From Salaquimonas sp. (GTDB lineage: Bacteria > Pseudomonadota > Alphaproteobacteria > Rhizobiales > Rhizobiaceae): a stretch of 64,000 nt of DNA. Below, in pieces: positions 45,337 through 55,466 of this stretch. The position numbers and the translations under genes are program-made. Position 1 is the first letter of the stretch, and each line of letters begins with the position of its first letter. Where the stretch lies: NCBI GenBank assembly GCA_028289365.1, contig JANQQM010000179.1:1-64000 (forward strand), read 5' to 3'. A model generated the notes under the pieces. The model was not told the origin of the DNA, made no database searches, and was given only the letters and a program-made list of their open reading frames with translations.

Positions 45337-47445
45337 CTATCCCGCCCGGATCAATCGGACTGCCTGATCTTGACCCATCAGATAGAGCAGGATGCGGAGC
45401 GCTTCGCCACGTTCGCCTTCCAGCGTTGGATCGGTGGCAACAATCAGCCTGGCTTCATCTCGCGCAATTTCGAGAATGTCGCCATGATGTTCCGCACTGG
45501 CAAGGCTGAATCCTGGCATGCCGGATTGTCTGGTGCCGAGGACCTCGCCTTCGCCGCGTAGTTTGAGATCTTCTTCGGCGATTCGAAATCCGTCTTCCGT
45601 CTCTCGCAAGATATTGAGCCTGGCTTTGGCGGTTTCTCCCAACGGACCGCGATAGAGCAGGATGCAGCTTGAGGGCTTTTCGCCTCGCCCAACGCGGCCT
45701 CTCAATTGATGCAATTGCGCCAGACCAAATCGCTCGGCATGCTCGATTACCATGATGGAGGCGTCCGGTACATCAACACCGACTTCGACGACGGTGGTGG
45801 ACACCAGCAAACGTGTGTCGCCATTGCGGAATGCTGCCATCGCCGCTTCCTTTTCTGCCGTGTTCATGCGCCCGTGGATCAGCCCGACTTTTCCGGAATA
45901 ACGGCTCTCCAGTTCCTTGAACCGGTCTTCTGCCGCCATCACAGGAAGCTCTTCGCTTTCTTCGACGAGCGGGCATATCCAATAGAGCTTCTCGCCGCGC
46001 TCGATCGCCATGGCCACGCGCGCCAAGAGTTCCTCCAGCCGTTCAAGCGGCATTGCTGTTGTCGTTATCGGTTTTCGACCGGCGGGTTTGTCGGTCAGCT
46101 TCGACACATCCATGTCACCGAAATAGGTCAACACAAGCGTTCGGGGGATCGGGGTCGCGGTCATGACAAGGATGTCGGTTGCAGTACCTTTTTCGCCCAG
46201 TGCCAATCGCTGATGCACGCCGAAACGATGTTGCTCGTCGATGACGGCAAGCGCCAGATCCCGAAACTCTACATGGGATTGAAACAGGGCATGGGTCCCA
46301 ATGAGAATGTCGATCTCACCACTAGCTAGGCGGGCAAGCACGTCTTCACGCGCTTTGCCCTTTTCACGCCCGGTCAGAAGCGCACAGTTTAATCCGGCTG
46401 CCGTACACAAAGGTTCCATTGTGGCCTGATGCTGGCGGGCTAGGATCTCAGTCGGCGCCATGATTGCTGCCTGGCCGCCGGCCTCAACGGCAGAGACCAT
46501 TGCGCACAAGGCCACAATCGTCTTCCCTGATCCGACATCGCCCTGTAATAGCCGCAGCATCCGCTCGGGCTGCTCCATATCCTTGAGCACTTCTTCTATC
46601 GCCTGCGCCTGAGACGGTGTAAGCGGATGACCAAAGCCATTCAGGATTTTTGCCTTGAGACTGCCGGTAAAGCTTCGTGATTTCCCTTGTGTCTTTCGCA
46701 TCCTTTCGCGCATCAAGGCCAGCGCCAATTGGCCTGCCAACAACTCGTCATGCGCCAGTCTTTTCCTCGCAGGGCTAAGCGGGTCCAGATCAAGCATGTC
46801 TCGAGGTTCGTGAACGCGTTGGAGGGATTTTGAGAATTCAGGCCAGGCCTGACGTTTCAAAAGTTCCGGTTCCGTCCATTCCGGTAATTCAGGTAGTGAG
46901 GAAACCGCCGATTTTACCGAACGTTGAAGCAGCTTCTGCGATAACCCGCCCGTGGATGGATAGACCGGTTCGACCAGCGGAAGGTTGGCAAATTCCTCCA
47001 CTGAGACGATATGATCCGGGTGGACCATATTGGGTTGCCCGTTGAACCATTCCATCTTGCCGCTGACATAACGGGTTTCGCCGACCGGCAGGCTCTTGTT
47101 TATCCACTCGCCATGCGCATGAAAGAATACGATCGCCATTTCGCCTGTCTCATCATGGACGAATACCCGGTAGGGAATGCGCTTGTTTCCGCGCGGGGCT
47201 GGTCTATGACGGTCGACATGTACTTTCAGCGTGACAATGGCACCTTCCGGCGATCTGGCAATGCCGGGCTGCCGGCGTCGGTCGATGATCTGAAAGGGAA
47301 GGTGGAACAACAGGTCGGCAATTCTGGCCGGTTGGCCGTGTTCGTTTCCGGTAAGAAGACGGGTCAGTGTCTTTTCCAGCTTGGGACCAATGCCTTCAAG
47401 CTGGGAAACAGGCGCAAACAGACTATTTAGTATTTCGGGACGCAT
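45337..47445 (-). CDS. recG: ATP-dependent DNA helicase RecG
   Basis: 702 residues. It has an N-terminal wedge domain, Walker A GDVGSGKTIVALC, the DExH box VIDEQHRFGV, motif III MTATPIPRT and motif VI HQLRGRVGRGEKPS. It remodels stalled replication forks and Holliday junctions. It is divergent from sdhE-mfd (153 bases) and convergent with the DUF502 gene. Confidence 0.97.
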   Translation of the reverse strand: MRPEILNSLFAPVSQLEGIGPKLEKTLTRLLTGNEHGQPARIADLLFHLPFQIIDRRRQPGIARSPEGAIVTLKVHVDRHRPAPRGNKRIPYRVFVHDETGEMAIVFFHAHGEWINKSLPVGETRYVSGKMEWFNGQPNMVHPDHIVSVEEFANLPLVEPVYPSTGGLSQKLLQRSVKSAVSSLPELPEWTEPELLKRQAWPEFSKSLQRVHEPRDMLDLDPLSPARKRLAHDELLAGQLALALMRERMRKTQGKSRSFTGSLKAKILNGFGHPLTPSQAQAIEEVLKDMEQPERMLRLLQGDVGSGKTIVALCAMVSAVEAGGQAAIMAPTEILARQHQATMEPLCTAAGLNCALLTGREKGKAREDVLARLASGEIDILIGTHALFQSHVEFRDLALAVIDEQHRFGVHQRLALGEKGTATDILVMTATPIPRTLVLTYFGDMDVSKLTDKPAGRKPITTTAMPLERLEELLARVAMAIERGEKLYWICPLVEESEELPVMAAEDRFKELESRYSGKVGLIHGRMNTAEKEAAMAAFRNGDTRLLVSTTVVEVGVDVPDASIMVIEHAERFGLAQLHQLRGRVGRGEKPSSCILLYRGPLGETAKARLNILRETEDGFRIAEEDLKLRGEGEVLGTRQSGMPGFSLASAEHHGDILEIARDEARLIVATDPTLEGERGEALRILLYLMGQDQAVRLIRAG

Positions 47446-47598
47446 GTCAGACGGCCAATCTGGTCCAAATCAGTGATTTTCTTCAATTGAAACCGGCGCA
47501 GTTGTAATTGATACCTTTTCCTTATCCTGCACCGGCACTATAGACAGTCAGGAAGGTATACGGCCACTCATTGGCCGGTCTATCCACCAGGAAACTGC

Positions 47599-47859
47599 AT
47601 GATCATGGAACGACGCAGAAAGCAGATCATTTATCGGGCGAACCACAGGGGTATCAAGGAAATGGATATTCTTCTGGGGAGGTATGCCGATGCCTTTGTG
47701 GAAGAGCTGAGTGAACAGGAACTTGATCAGCTGGAACAGATCATGGATGAATCAGACCAGGATCTGCTAACCTGGTTTACTGGACAGATGCCCGTTCCCC
47801 AACGCCACCAGAATGCAGTTTTTGAAGCAATTCTTGAACATCAAAGGCAGAATATTTGA
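47599..47859 (+). CDS. sdhE: FAD assembly factor SdhE
   Basis: An 86-residue helical protein with the RGIKEMD motif (RGxxExD) and the W in LTWFTG typical of SdhE/SDH5. It promotes flavin attachment to succinate dehydrogenase. ATG 47599 follows AGGAA. Its TGA shares one base with the Mfd start, so the two are coupled. Confidence 0.92.
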   Translation: MIMERRRKQIIYRANHRGIKEMDILLGRYADAFVEELSEQELDQLEQIMDESDQDLLTWFTGQMPVPQRHQNAVFEAILEHQRQNI

Positions 47860-50800
47860 TGTCGATCGAGCCGACACAATTTGATGATTTGGTAAGTAAC
47901 CGGGAACCTGCCACCATTGCGAACCTGCCTGATGGTTATCGGGCTTATATTCTTGCAAGACTGGCTACAAGCGCAGCGCAAAATGGCCGTAAAGGGTTGG
48001 TCCATATCGCGTCGGACGGCCAGGAATTGTCGATGATCCAGTCCGGCCTCACATTTTTTGCACCCTGGCTAGAGACGGTTCATCTGCCGGCCTGGGACTG
48101 TCTCGCCTATGACCGGGTTTCTCCCAGCGCCGAAATCACGGCACAGCGCATTTCGGCTTTCACGGCGATTGCGAATGTTCCAGATGATTCAAACAAGCCA
48201 TTTCTTGTTCTGACTACCGCCAATGCACTCGTTCAGCGCAACGTGCCTTTGTTGGATATAGCTACACAGGCCGTCGAATTGGTGCCGGGAAAACAGATCG
48301 ACATGGACGAACTTGTTCGATGGCTGTCCGGAAATGCATTCGAAAGGACGTCGACTGTCCGTGAGCATGGAGAGTATGCTGTCCGGGGCGGTATTCTGGA
48401 TTTGTTTGCGCCGCAGGCAAAGGTTCCGGTCCGGTTGGACTTTTTCGGCGATACGCTGGAATCGATCCGCAGTTTTGATCCGGCAAGTCAACGTACAGTT
48501 GGCCAATGGAAATCTCTGTCTCTTGCACCAATGAGCGAGATCAATCTTGACGAGGCGGCAGTCAGCAGATTTCGGTCCCGATATGTCGAGATGTTCGGTG
48601 CTGCTACCCGCGAAGACGCCCTTTACCAGGCAATCAGCGAACAACGCCGGTTTGCAGGCATGGAACACTGGCTGCCCTTGTTCTACGACCGGCTCGAAAC
48701 CTTCTTCGACATCTTTGACGGGTTTCAATTCAGCATAGATTATCGTGTGAATGACGCGGTTTCCTCGCGTTATGAACAGATCACCGAACATTATGAGGCT
48801 CGTCGCGACGCGATGCATGATGCGCTGGGGGCGGGCACGCCATACAAGCCCGTTGAACCTCAAAGTGCCTATCTTGACCCCGAAGAAATTTCAGAAAGCC
48901 TGGGCCAACGGCATGCAATCGAACTTTCGCCATTTCTTCCGCCGGAGACTGGAAGCCGGCAGGTAATCGATTTTGAAGGTCAGAAGGGTCACAGTTTTGC
49001 TGCCGAGAGGGCCTCCGGGGCGAACGTCTTTGATGCGGTGGTGGCGCATGTCGATCAACAAAAATCTAAAGACGGAAAGATAGTTATCGCCTCCTGGACA
49101 GAAGGCGCCCGCGATCGGATGACGCAGACGCTTGGAGAGCATGGCCTCAAGAAGCATCGTCTTGTCGATAGCTTTGCTGCGCTTGAGGAGCTTTCATCCG
49201 GTGAGATTGGCATCGCGATCCTGCCGGTTGAGGAAGGGTTTACCGTTCCGGGACTGACACTGATTGCCGAACAGGATGTTCTGGGTGACAGGCTGGTCAG
49301 ACAGAGTTCGCGGAAACGCAAGGCAAGTGATTTCATCTCTGAAATCTCCAGCCTGAGCGAAGGCGATATTGTCGTGCATGTCGAGCACGGAATTGCTCGA
49401 TTTGCGGGGCTGCGAACGATCGAGGCCGCAGGTGCTCCACATGATTGCCTGGAACTGCGCTATGCCGGAGATGACAAGCTCTTTCTGCCGGTTGAAAATA
49501 TCGAGCTCTTGTCTCGCTACGGTTCCTCCGAAACGGAAGTCCAGCTCGACAAGCTCGGTGGCGTGGCCTGGCAGGCGCGCAAGGCCAAGCTGAAAAAACG
49601 CCTTCTGGAAATGGCAGGTCAATTGATCCGGATCGCGGCGGAAAGGGCCTTGCTATCGACAGAACCGCTTGCGCCGGCTGAGGGTATTTATGATGATTTT
49701 GTCACCCGCTTTCCCTATGACGAGACTGAAGATCAGCTCGTTGCAATAAACTCGGTTATTGATGATCTTGGTTCCGGGATTCCAATGGACCGGCTGGTTT
49801 GCGGCGATGTAGGTTTTGGCAAAACCGAAGTTGCAATGCGCGCTGCCTTTGTCGCGGCGATGAACGGCAAGCAGGTCGCCATCGTGGTGCCGACAACCTT
49901 GCTGGCCCGCCAACATTTCAAGACATTTTCAGAACGGTTTAGAGGGCTGCCCCTGGAAGTTCGTCACGCCTCGCGTCTTGTCGGTTCCGGCGAGCTTGCC
50001 CAAACCAAGGCCGGGTTGGCTGATGGAACGGTAGACATCGTCATCGGTACCCATGCCCTGCTGGCAAACTCGGTCAAGTTCGACCGGCTTGGCCTTCTCG
50101 TAATCGACGAAGAACAGCGATTTGGGGTCAAACACAAGGAACGATTGAAGGAACTGAAGTCCGACGTTCATGTGCTAACGCTTTCAGCGACACCAATTCC
50201 ACGTACCTTGCAGCTTGCATTGACCGGCGTCAGGGAATTGTCGCTGATCACGACAGCACCGGTAGACCGGCTGGCGGTTCGTACATTCGTTTCTCCATTT
50301 GACAGTCTGGTCGTGCGCGAGGCGCTGTTGCGGGAACGGTATCGCGGTGGACAGAGCTTCTACGTCTGCCCGAGAATTTCCGATCTTGCTGAACAAAAGG
50401 AGTTTCTGGACAATCAGGTTCCCGAGCTCAAGGTTGCCGTCGCGCATGGGCAAATGCCGCCAGGCGAACTCGATGATGTGATGAATGCGTTTTACGAGGG
50501 GCAGTATGACGTGTTGCTTTCGACCACGATCGTGGAATCCGGGCTTGATATTCCGACCGCAAACACGCTTATCGTGCATCGTGCCGACCGGTTCGGTCTG
50601 GCGCAGCTTTACCAGCTAAGAGGACGGGTAGGGCGCTCCAAAACGCGGGCCTATGCGCTCTTTACGCTTCCGGTCAGGCAAACCCTGACGGCAAATGCCG
50701 AACGTCGATTGAAGGTGCTGCAATCGCTCGATTCCATCGGGGCGGGCTTTGAGCTGGCCAGCCATGATCTTGATATTCGCGGCTCGGGAAATCTGCTCGG

Positions 50801-51380
50801 CGAAGAACAGTCGGGACAAATCCGCGAAGTCGGGTTCGAGCTTTACCAGCAGATGCTGGAAGAGGCGGTCGCCGAGCTGAAGGAAGGCGGGATGGGTGAA
50901 AGTGCGTCGCGCAATTGGTCTCCGCAAATTACCGTCGGTACACCAGTTCTTATTCCTGAAAGCTATGTTCCAGATCTGCAGCTACGCTTGTCACTCTACC
51001 GCCGGCTGGCGGATTTGCGCGAGCCGGATGAAATCGACGCTTTCGCAGCTGAATTAACGGACCGGTTCGGTAAATATCCGGAGGAAGTCGACCATCTGCT
51101 GAAGATCGTTTTCATCAAGGGACTTTGCTTCAAGGCAAATGTCGAGAAACTCGATGCCGGTCCAAAGGGTGTTGTCATCTCGTTCCGCGACCAGACATTC
51201 GCAGATCCGGCGGCCTTGATCCAATGGATCGCCGGCCAATCCGAGTTGGCAAAGATACGGCCCGATCAATCAATTGTGGTCAGCAGAGATTGGGACAGCG
51301 CCGAAAAGAGACTAAACGGTTCGGCAGTTATCATGACGACATTGGCAAAAATGGTGCCTCCGACGGTACAAGCCGCTTGA
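47859..51380 (+). CDS. mfd: Transcription-repair coupling factor Mfd
   Basis: 1173 residues. UvrB-like N-terminal domains include VREHGEYAVRGGILDLF. The RNA polymerase-interacting domain has GDIVVHVEHGIARFAGL. The translocase core has GDVGFGKTEVAMRAAF, VIDEEQRFGVKHKE, LSATPIPRTL and YQLRGRVGRSKT, and a TRCF C-terminal domain follows (LRLSLYRRLADL). It removes stalled RNA polymerase and recruits UvrA. ATG at 47859 overlaps the sdhE stop; the TTG one codon earlier is less likely. Confidence 0.97.
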   Translation: MSIEPTQFDDLVSNREPATIANLPDGYRAYILARLATSAAQNGRKGLVHIASDGQELSMIQSGLTFFAPWLETVHLPAWDCLAYDRVSPSAEITAQRISAFTAIANVPDDSNKPFLVLTTANALVQRNVPLLDIATQAVELVPGKQIDMDELVRWLSGNAFERTSTVREHGEYAVRGGILDLFAPQAKVPVRLDFFGDTLESIRSFDPASQRTVGQWKSLSLAPMSEINLDEAAVSRFRSRYVEMFGAATREDALYQAISEQRRFAGMEHWLPLFYDRLETFFDIFDGFQFSIDYRVNDAVSSRYEQITEHYEARRDAMHDALGAGTPYKPVEPQSAYLDPEEISESLGQRHAIELSPFLPPETGSRQVIDFEGQKGHSFAAERASGANVFDAVVAHVDQQKSKDGKIVIASWTEGARDRMTQTLGEHGLKKHRLVDSFAALEELSSGEIGIAILPVEEGFTVPGLTLIAEQDVLGDRLVRQSSRKRKASDFISEISSLSEGDIVVHVEHGIARFAGLRTIEAAGAPHDCLELRYAGDDKLFLPVENIELLSRYGSSETEVQLDKLGGVAWQARKAKLKKRLLEMAGQLIRIAAERALLSTEPLAPAEGIYDDFVTRFPYDETEDQLVAINSVIDDLGSGIPMDRLVCGDVGFGKTEVAMRAAFVAAMNGKQVAIVVPTTLLARQHFKTFSERFRGLPLEVRHASRLVGSGELAQTKAGLADGTVDIVIGTHALLANSVKFDRLGLLVIDEEQRFGVKHKERLKELKSDVHVLTLSATPIPRTLQLALTGVRELSLITTAPVDRLAVRTFVSPFDSLVVREALLRERYRGGQSFYVCPRISDLAEQKEFLDNQVPELKVAVAHGQMPPGELDDVMNAFYEGQYDVLLSTTIVESGLDIPTANTLIVHRADRFGLAQLYQLRGRVGRSKTRAYALFTLPVRQTLTANAERRLKVLQSLDSIGAGFELASHDLDIRGSGNLLGEEQSGQIREVGFELYQQMLEEAVAELKEGGMGESASRNWSPQITVGTPVLIPESYVPDLQLRLSLYRRLADLREPDEIDAFAAELTDRFGKYPEEVDHLLKIVFIKGLCFKANVEKLDAGPKGVVISFRDQTFADPAALIQWIAGQSELAKIRPDQSIVVSRDWDSAEKRLNGSAVIMTTLAKMVPPTVQAA

Positions 51381-51395
51381 ATATCACCACAGCGC

Positions 51396-52085
51396 TCACT
51401 GACTTTCTGAATACTCAGCTTCTTCCAGTTTCTCGGCGGCGGCCTGACGCATTGCATTTGCCAGTTGTTCCGGTGGCTGGGCGCCGGCAACGGCATAACG
51501 CTGATCAATAATGAAACAGGGCACGCCAGTAACACCCATCCGTTGCGCAGTTTCTATTTCCGCCTTTACCTCTTCGACATCTGCGGAACTGGCGAGTAAT
51601 CTCCGGACCAAATCACCATCCATGCCGATGTGATCCGCAGCGCCGACAAGGACATGATCATCCCCGATATTGGCTCCTTCGAGAAAGAAGAGTTCAAACA
51701 GGCGCAGCACCATCTTGTCCTGAAGTTCCTCGCTTTGTCCGCCGGCCCAGCGGATCAATCGGTGCGCATCCAGCGTATTGGGGGACACCTTGATCTCGCT
51801 GAACTCGAAATCAATGCCGACGGCATGACCGGCATCCTCAATGCGTTTATAGATTTCCGCAGCGCGTTCTTCTCCGCCAAACTTTTCGGAAAGGTAGAGT
51901 TTTCGATCTTTGCCCTCCTTTGGCAGCGTGGAATCAAGCTGGTAGGGGCGCCAGCTGACGGTCAGATCCACATCGTCAAGGAGTGATCTGGCGGCCTCGA
52001 AATTCCGCTTTCCGATATAGCACCACGGGCACATGACATCGGAAATGATATCAATCTGTAGGGCATTACCTTTGTTGTCTGCCAT
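51396..52085 (-). CDS. FrnE-like DsbA-family oxidoreductase
   Basis: A 229-residue thioredoxin-fold protein with the CPWC site in SDVMCPWCYIGKRNFE and the cis-Pro region in GVTGVPCFIIDQRYAVAGAQ. It has no signal peptide, so it acts in the cytoplasm as disulfide isomerase or oxidase. An upstream frame adds 11 residues, but ATG 52085 with AAAGG before it starts the conserved part. Confidence 0.9.
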   Translation of the reverse strand: MADNKGNALQIDIISDVMCPWCYIGKRNFEAARSLLDDVDLTVSWRPYQLDSTLPKEGKDRKLYLSEKFGGEERAAEIYKRIEDAGHAVGIDFEFSEIKVSPNTLDAHRLIRWAGGQSEELQDKMVLRLFELFFLEGANIGDDHVLVGAADHIGMDGDLVRRLLASSADVEEVKAEIETAQRMGVTGVPCFIIDQRYAVAGAQPPEQLANAMRQAAAEKLEEAEYSESQ

Positions 52086-52124
52086 TGGAATGTACCTTTC
52101 CTGAAGGTCCTGCGGCACCCGAAC

Positions 52125-54017
52125 TTATTCGTTTTCTGCCCACCAAACCGTGTATTGATTACCGTATATAGGCGTTGCTTCCGGGTGTCCCACCTCGTTC
52201 CATTTGGCAATCCACTGATCTGACAGATGAAATAGCGGTACGACATAGTTTCCTGAAATCAATAATCGGTCGAGTGCGCGTACACTTGACTGGAATTCCT
52301 CAGTAGTCCGGGCCTGCAGCATTGAATCGATTGCAGCGTCGATGGCAGGATCAGCCGCACCGGCATAATTGAAGGTCCCGGGAATATCGCGTGACTGTGA
52401 GCCCCAACGGTTGAGTTGTTCATTGCCCGGTGAAAGTGACGCACTCAACGTAGCGATGATCATGTCATAGTCGAAATCCTGGGTACGCCGCTGATATTGT
52501 GCGTCGTCAACGGCGCGGATGCTGGCATCAATTCCGACAAGATCAAGCGTGCGCTTATAGGCTATTGCCAGTTTCTCCTCGTCTTCGGATTTGGTCAAAA
52601 TCTCGAAACTCAACGGCTCGCCGGAGCTGTCCACCAATTTCCCGCCTTGCTGCTTGTAGCCTGCTTCGGAAAGCAGCTTCAAAGCAGCCCGAAGGATCTT
52701 CCGATCCCGGCCCGAGCCATTTGTCTTGGGCGGCTGCCAAGTGCCCTCCAAGACCTCTTCACTCACTGAATCGGGGAAGGGTGCCAGTAGTTCGCGTTCC
52801 AGATCATTTGCCGGCACGCCCAGGGCAGATAGCTGTGAACCCTGCCAGAAACTGCCGGTCCGTTTGTAGAAATCAAAGAACAGGTTCTTGTTGACCCATT
52901 CGAAATCAAACAGCATCGCCAATGCTTCGCGGGTTTTCGGATTTTGGAACACCGGTCGGCGGGTATTGAAGAAGAATGCCAGCATGGCCGCAGGCGTCTG
53001 TTTTTCGAAAACCTCTTTTGTCACCCGGCCATCCGATACCGCAGGAAAGTCGTAGGCGCGCTCCCACTGAGAGGGATCGCCTTCCTCATAAACCTGAAAC
53101 AGGCCTTTCTTGAATGCTTCGAACCTAGCCTGGGCGGAGCGAAAATACTCAATCCTGATCGTATCGAAATTCAACTGCCCCTTGTTGACGGGCAGATCCT
53201 TGCCCCAATAATCATCTCTGCGTTTGAAGGTAATTTGCTGACCGGGGTCTACGGATTCGATCAGGTACGGTCCGCTGCCGACAGGGGGTTCCAGCGTGGA
53301 ATCCTCAAAATTATCTACATTTGTGGCGTGTTTGGGCAAAACCGGCATGAAACCGGCCACAATTAACGGAAATTCCCGATCAGATTCATCGTTGAAAGTG
53401 AATTTTACCGAATGATCACCAGTTTTCTCGATCTTGTCGATTCGTCTCATACGGCTGTTGAAGGGAGGTCTTCCTTTCTCGGTTAAAAGTTCATAGGTGA
53501 ATATCACGTCTTCCGGGATGATCGGTTCGCCATCGGACCATTTTGCATCCGGATTGAGGTGAAATTCCATCCAGGACCGGTCTTCCGGCATAACGACAGA
53601 TTCGGCAATCAGGCCATAGAGTGCGAATGGCTCATCAGCGCTGCGGGTCATTAAAGGCTCGAAAATCAGTTTCCCGAAAGACGGGTCCCACATCCCACGC
53701 GCAGTCGTGCGCATGCTCTTGAGCACGAAAGGGTTGAGCGAATCAAATGTGCCGATCACACCATGGGTCAGTGCGCCACCGATTGGTGCATCCGGGTTGG
53801 CGTATGGAAGATGATCAAAGTCAGCGGGAAGGGCAGGTTCGCCATGCATTGAAATGGCATGCATGGGCTTTTCGTCCTGTGCAAATCCGACCTGGACAGG
53901 CATTAGAGCAAATCCAATTGTCGCGATGAAGCCGAAGATCGCCATTTTGAGAGTAAACCTTCGGGATTCCGCAAAGGGCTCGACAATATTATCAACTGTG
54001 CGCATCTGGTTTCTCAT
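52125..54017 (-). CDS. Family 5 extracellular solute-binding protein (YejA-like)
   Basis: A periplasmic binding protein of about 630 residues with a signal peptide (LKMAIFGFIATIGFALMPVQ, cleavage near GFAQ). The SBP family 5 motifs are clear: HAISMHGEPALP, GALTHGVIGTFDSLNPFV and VGSGPYLIESVDPGQ. It is closest in style to YejA, which binds peptides or microcin C-like compounds. No yejBEF permease genes adjoin, so it is an orphan. Earlier ATG codons extend the frame to 54233 but add an unlikely leader. Both 54017 and 54005 remain possible. Confidence 0.8.
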   Translation of the reverse strand: MRNQMRTVDNIVEPFAESRRFTLKMAIFGFIATIGFALMPVQVGFAQDEKPMHAISMHGEPALPADFDHLPYANPDAPIGGALTHGVIGTFDSLNPFVLKSMRTTARGMWDPSFGKLIFEPLMTRSADEPFALYGLIAESVVMPEDRSWMEFHLNPDAKWSDGEPIIPEDVIFTYELLTEKGRPPFNSRMRRIDKIEKTGDHSVKFTFNDESDREFPLIVAGFMPVLPKHATNVDNFEDSTLEPPVGSGPYLIESVDPGQQITFKRRDDYWGKDLPVNKGQLNFDTIRIEYFRSAQARFEAFKKGLFQVYEEGDPSQWERAYDFPAVSDGRVTKEVFEKQTPAAMLAFFFNTRRPVFQNPKTREALAMLFDFEWVNKNLFFDFYKRTGSFWQGSQLSALGVPANDLERELLAPFPDSVSEEVLEGTWQPPKTNGSGRDRKILRAALKLLSEAGYKQQGGKLVDSSGEPLSFEILTKSEDEEKLAIAYKRTLDLVGIDASIRAVDDAQYQRRTQDFDYDMIIATLSASLSPGNEQLNRWGSQSRDIPGTFNYAGAADPAIDAAIDSMLQARTTEEFQSSVRALDRLLISGNYVVPLFHLSDQWIAKWNEVGHPEATPIYGNQYTVWWAENE

Positions 54018-54311
54018 CGGGCAAGGGAAATAGGAGGAAACGGCATTGTCTGTTCCAATCATCATAAAAAACGAATCCTGCGTTAAAGATAGTACAACCA
54101 GCCAAAAAATGCCCGGTTGGACTGGAAATAGATTTAATGCTGTGCCATGGGAGAACCGCGTAATTATGGTCATGTTGCTGACAAATTTCCGGTGTGGAAG
54201 ATTGGCCTTCAGTTTCCTGTTGTAGAGAGGCATGTTTCCCGGCTGGCGAAAGCGCGGGCAATACCTACAATTACGAGACGCGAGATTAGAATAAACGCGA
54301 AGGGCGTTTCT

Positions 54312-54941
54312 ATGATTAGAACGAATTTGAAGAAATTTACCGGTTCGGTTTTCGGCGCATTGCTGATTGTGGCATTTGCATTACCGACCGGTACAGCGGT
54401 GGCTCAACAACAGCCCCCTACCAATAACTGGTACAAAGTCTGCTCCAAGCAGGAAGACAACGACATTTGCAATGTCCAGTTTCAGTCTGTTGCGTCGACC
54501 GGCCAATTGCTGACCGCTGTATCATTGCTGGAAATCAAGGGAACGATCAACGGACGGAAATTTCAGGTCACCGTACCCTCCGGACGCGTGATTCCACCGG
54601 GAATCAAGATGCAAATCGATGCCGGCAAGGAACTGACCATCCCCTATGCGATCTGTTTCCCGCAGCGTTGTGTTGCAGAAGTTCTACTTGACGACACGCT
54701 GGTCGGTTTGTTGAAGGGCGGCGGAGAATTGACGCTCACCTCCATCAACTTCCAGGGCAAGCCAAACCCGATCAAGGTAACTTTGAACGGCTTTACGGCA
54801 GCATTTGATGGTGAACCGCTGAAACAGGATGAGTTGGAAGCCCGACAACGCCAACTCCAGGAAGAGCTGCGCAAGAAGGCTGAGGAACAGCGCAGGCGCC
54901 TTCAGGAGGAGCAGAACAAGGCCAAGGAAACGGCAAACTAG
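54312..54941 (+). CDS. IalB (invasion-associated locus B) family protein
   Basis: A 209-residue secreted protein from ATG 54312, with a signal peptide (cleavage near AVAQ). The IalB domain reads NWYKVCSKQEDNDICNVQ, ISIGxx-like VPSGRVIPPGIKM and CFPQRCVAEV, with four Cys. A charged Gln/Glu/Arg coiled-coil tail (about 170-205) follows. Named from Bartonella invasion, the family is widespread in free-living alphaproteobacteria, and its role is unclear. An earlier frame start at 54147 would hide the signal peptide. Confidence 0.87.
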   Translation: MIRTNLKKFTGSVFGALLIVAFALPTGTAVAQQQPPTNNWYKVCSKQEDNDICNVQFQSVASTGQLLTAVSLLEIKGTINGRKFQVTVPSGRVIPPGIKMQIDAGKELTIPYAICFPQRCVAEVLLDDTLVGLLKGGGELTLTSINFQGKPNPIKVTLNGFTAAFDGEPLKQDELEARQRQLQEELRKKAEEQRRRLQEEQNKAKETAN

Positions 54942-54962
54942 AATAATCGACCGCACAAATAG

Positions 54963-54992
54963 AAACACCCGCCAGTTTGGCGGGTGTTTTTT
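54963..54992 (+). terminator. Rho-independent terminator after the IalB gene
   Basis: 12-base perfect stem (AAACACCCGCCA / TGGCGGGTGTTT), 3-base loop and a run of T. It lies 21 bases after the IalB stop codon and also shields hspQ on the opposite strand. Confidence 0.93.
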
Positions 54993-55009
54993 CGAATAAC
55001 TGTTTAATT

Positions 55010-55339
55010 TTAATGACTTAAGTCGGAACGTGTCTGGTAGGAACCGTCTTCACGACGAACAAACACCTCGTCAACCTGCGGATGGCGAACTGGTTCAGGA
55101 TCATTTTCTATCAACAGATTTTGTTCCGAAACATAAGCGATATATTCGGTTTCCTCGTTTTCTGCGAAGAGATGGTAAAAGGGTTGATCCTTGGAGGGTC
55201 GAATATCTTCCGGAATTGACTCGTACCACTCATCGGTGTTGTCAAATTCAGGATCCACGTCAAATATCACGCCCCTGAAGGGGTAGATCCGATGTCTGAC
55301 AACTTGTCCAATGTTAAATCTGGCCGTTTTCATGCTCAT
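55010..55339 (-). CDS. hspQ: Heat shock protein HspQ
   Basis: 109 residues with the family core FNIGQVVRHRIYPFRGVIFDVDP, YESIPEDIRPSKDQPFYHLF and AYVSEQNLL. HspQ acts as a substrate adaptor or specificity enhancer for the Lon protease. Two near ATG codons at 55339 and 55333 are possible starts. Confidence 0.93.
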   Translation of the reverse strand: MSMKTARFNIGQVVRHRIYPFRGVIFDVDPEFDNTDEWYESIPEDIRPSKDQPFYHLFAENEETEYIAYVSEQNLLIENDPEPVRHPQVDEVFVRREDGSYQTRSDLSH

Positions 55340-55466
55340 CTATCCGACAAGTTATTGTTTCATTGACATTAAAGGATACAGACAATCACTGTCCGTATCA
55401 AATTCGTTTCGTCTGTTAAGAAAATAGCGTAACTGTTACAATTCGCAATCCATCCGCTGATTTTTC

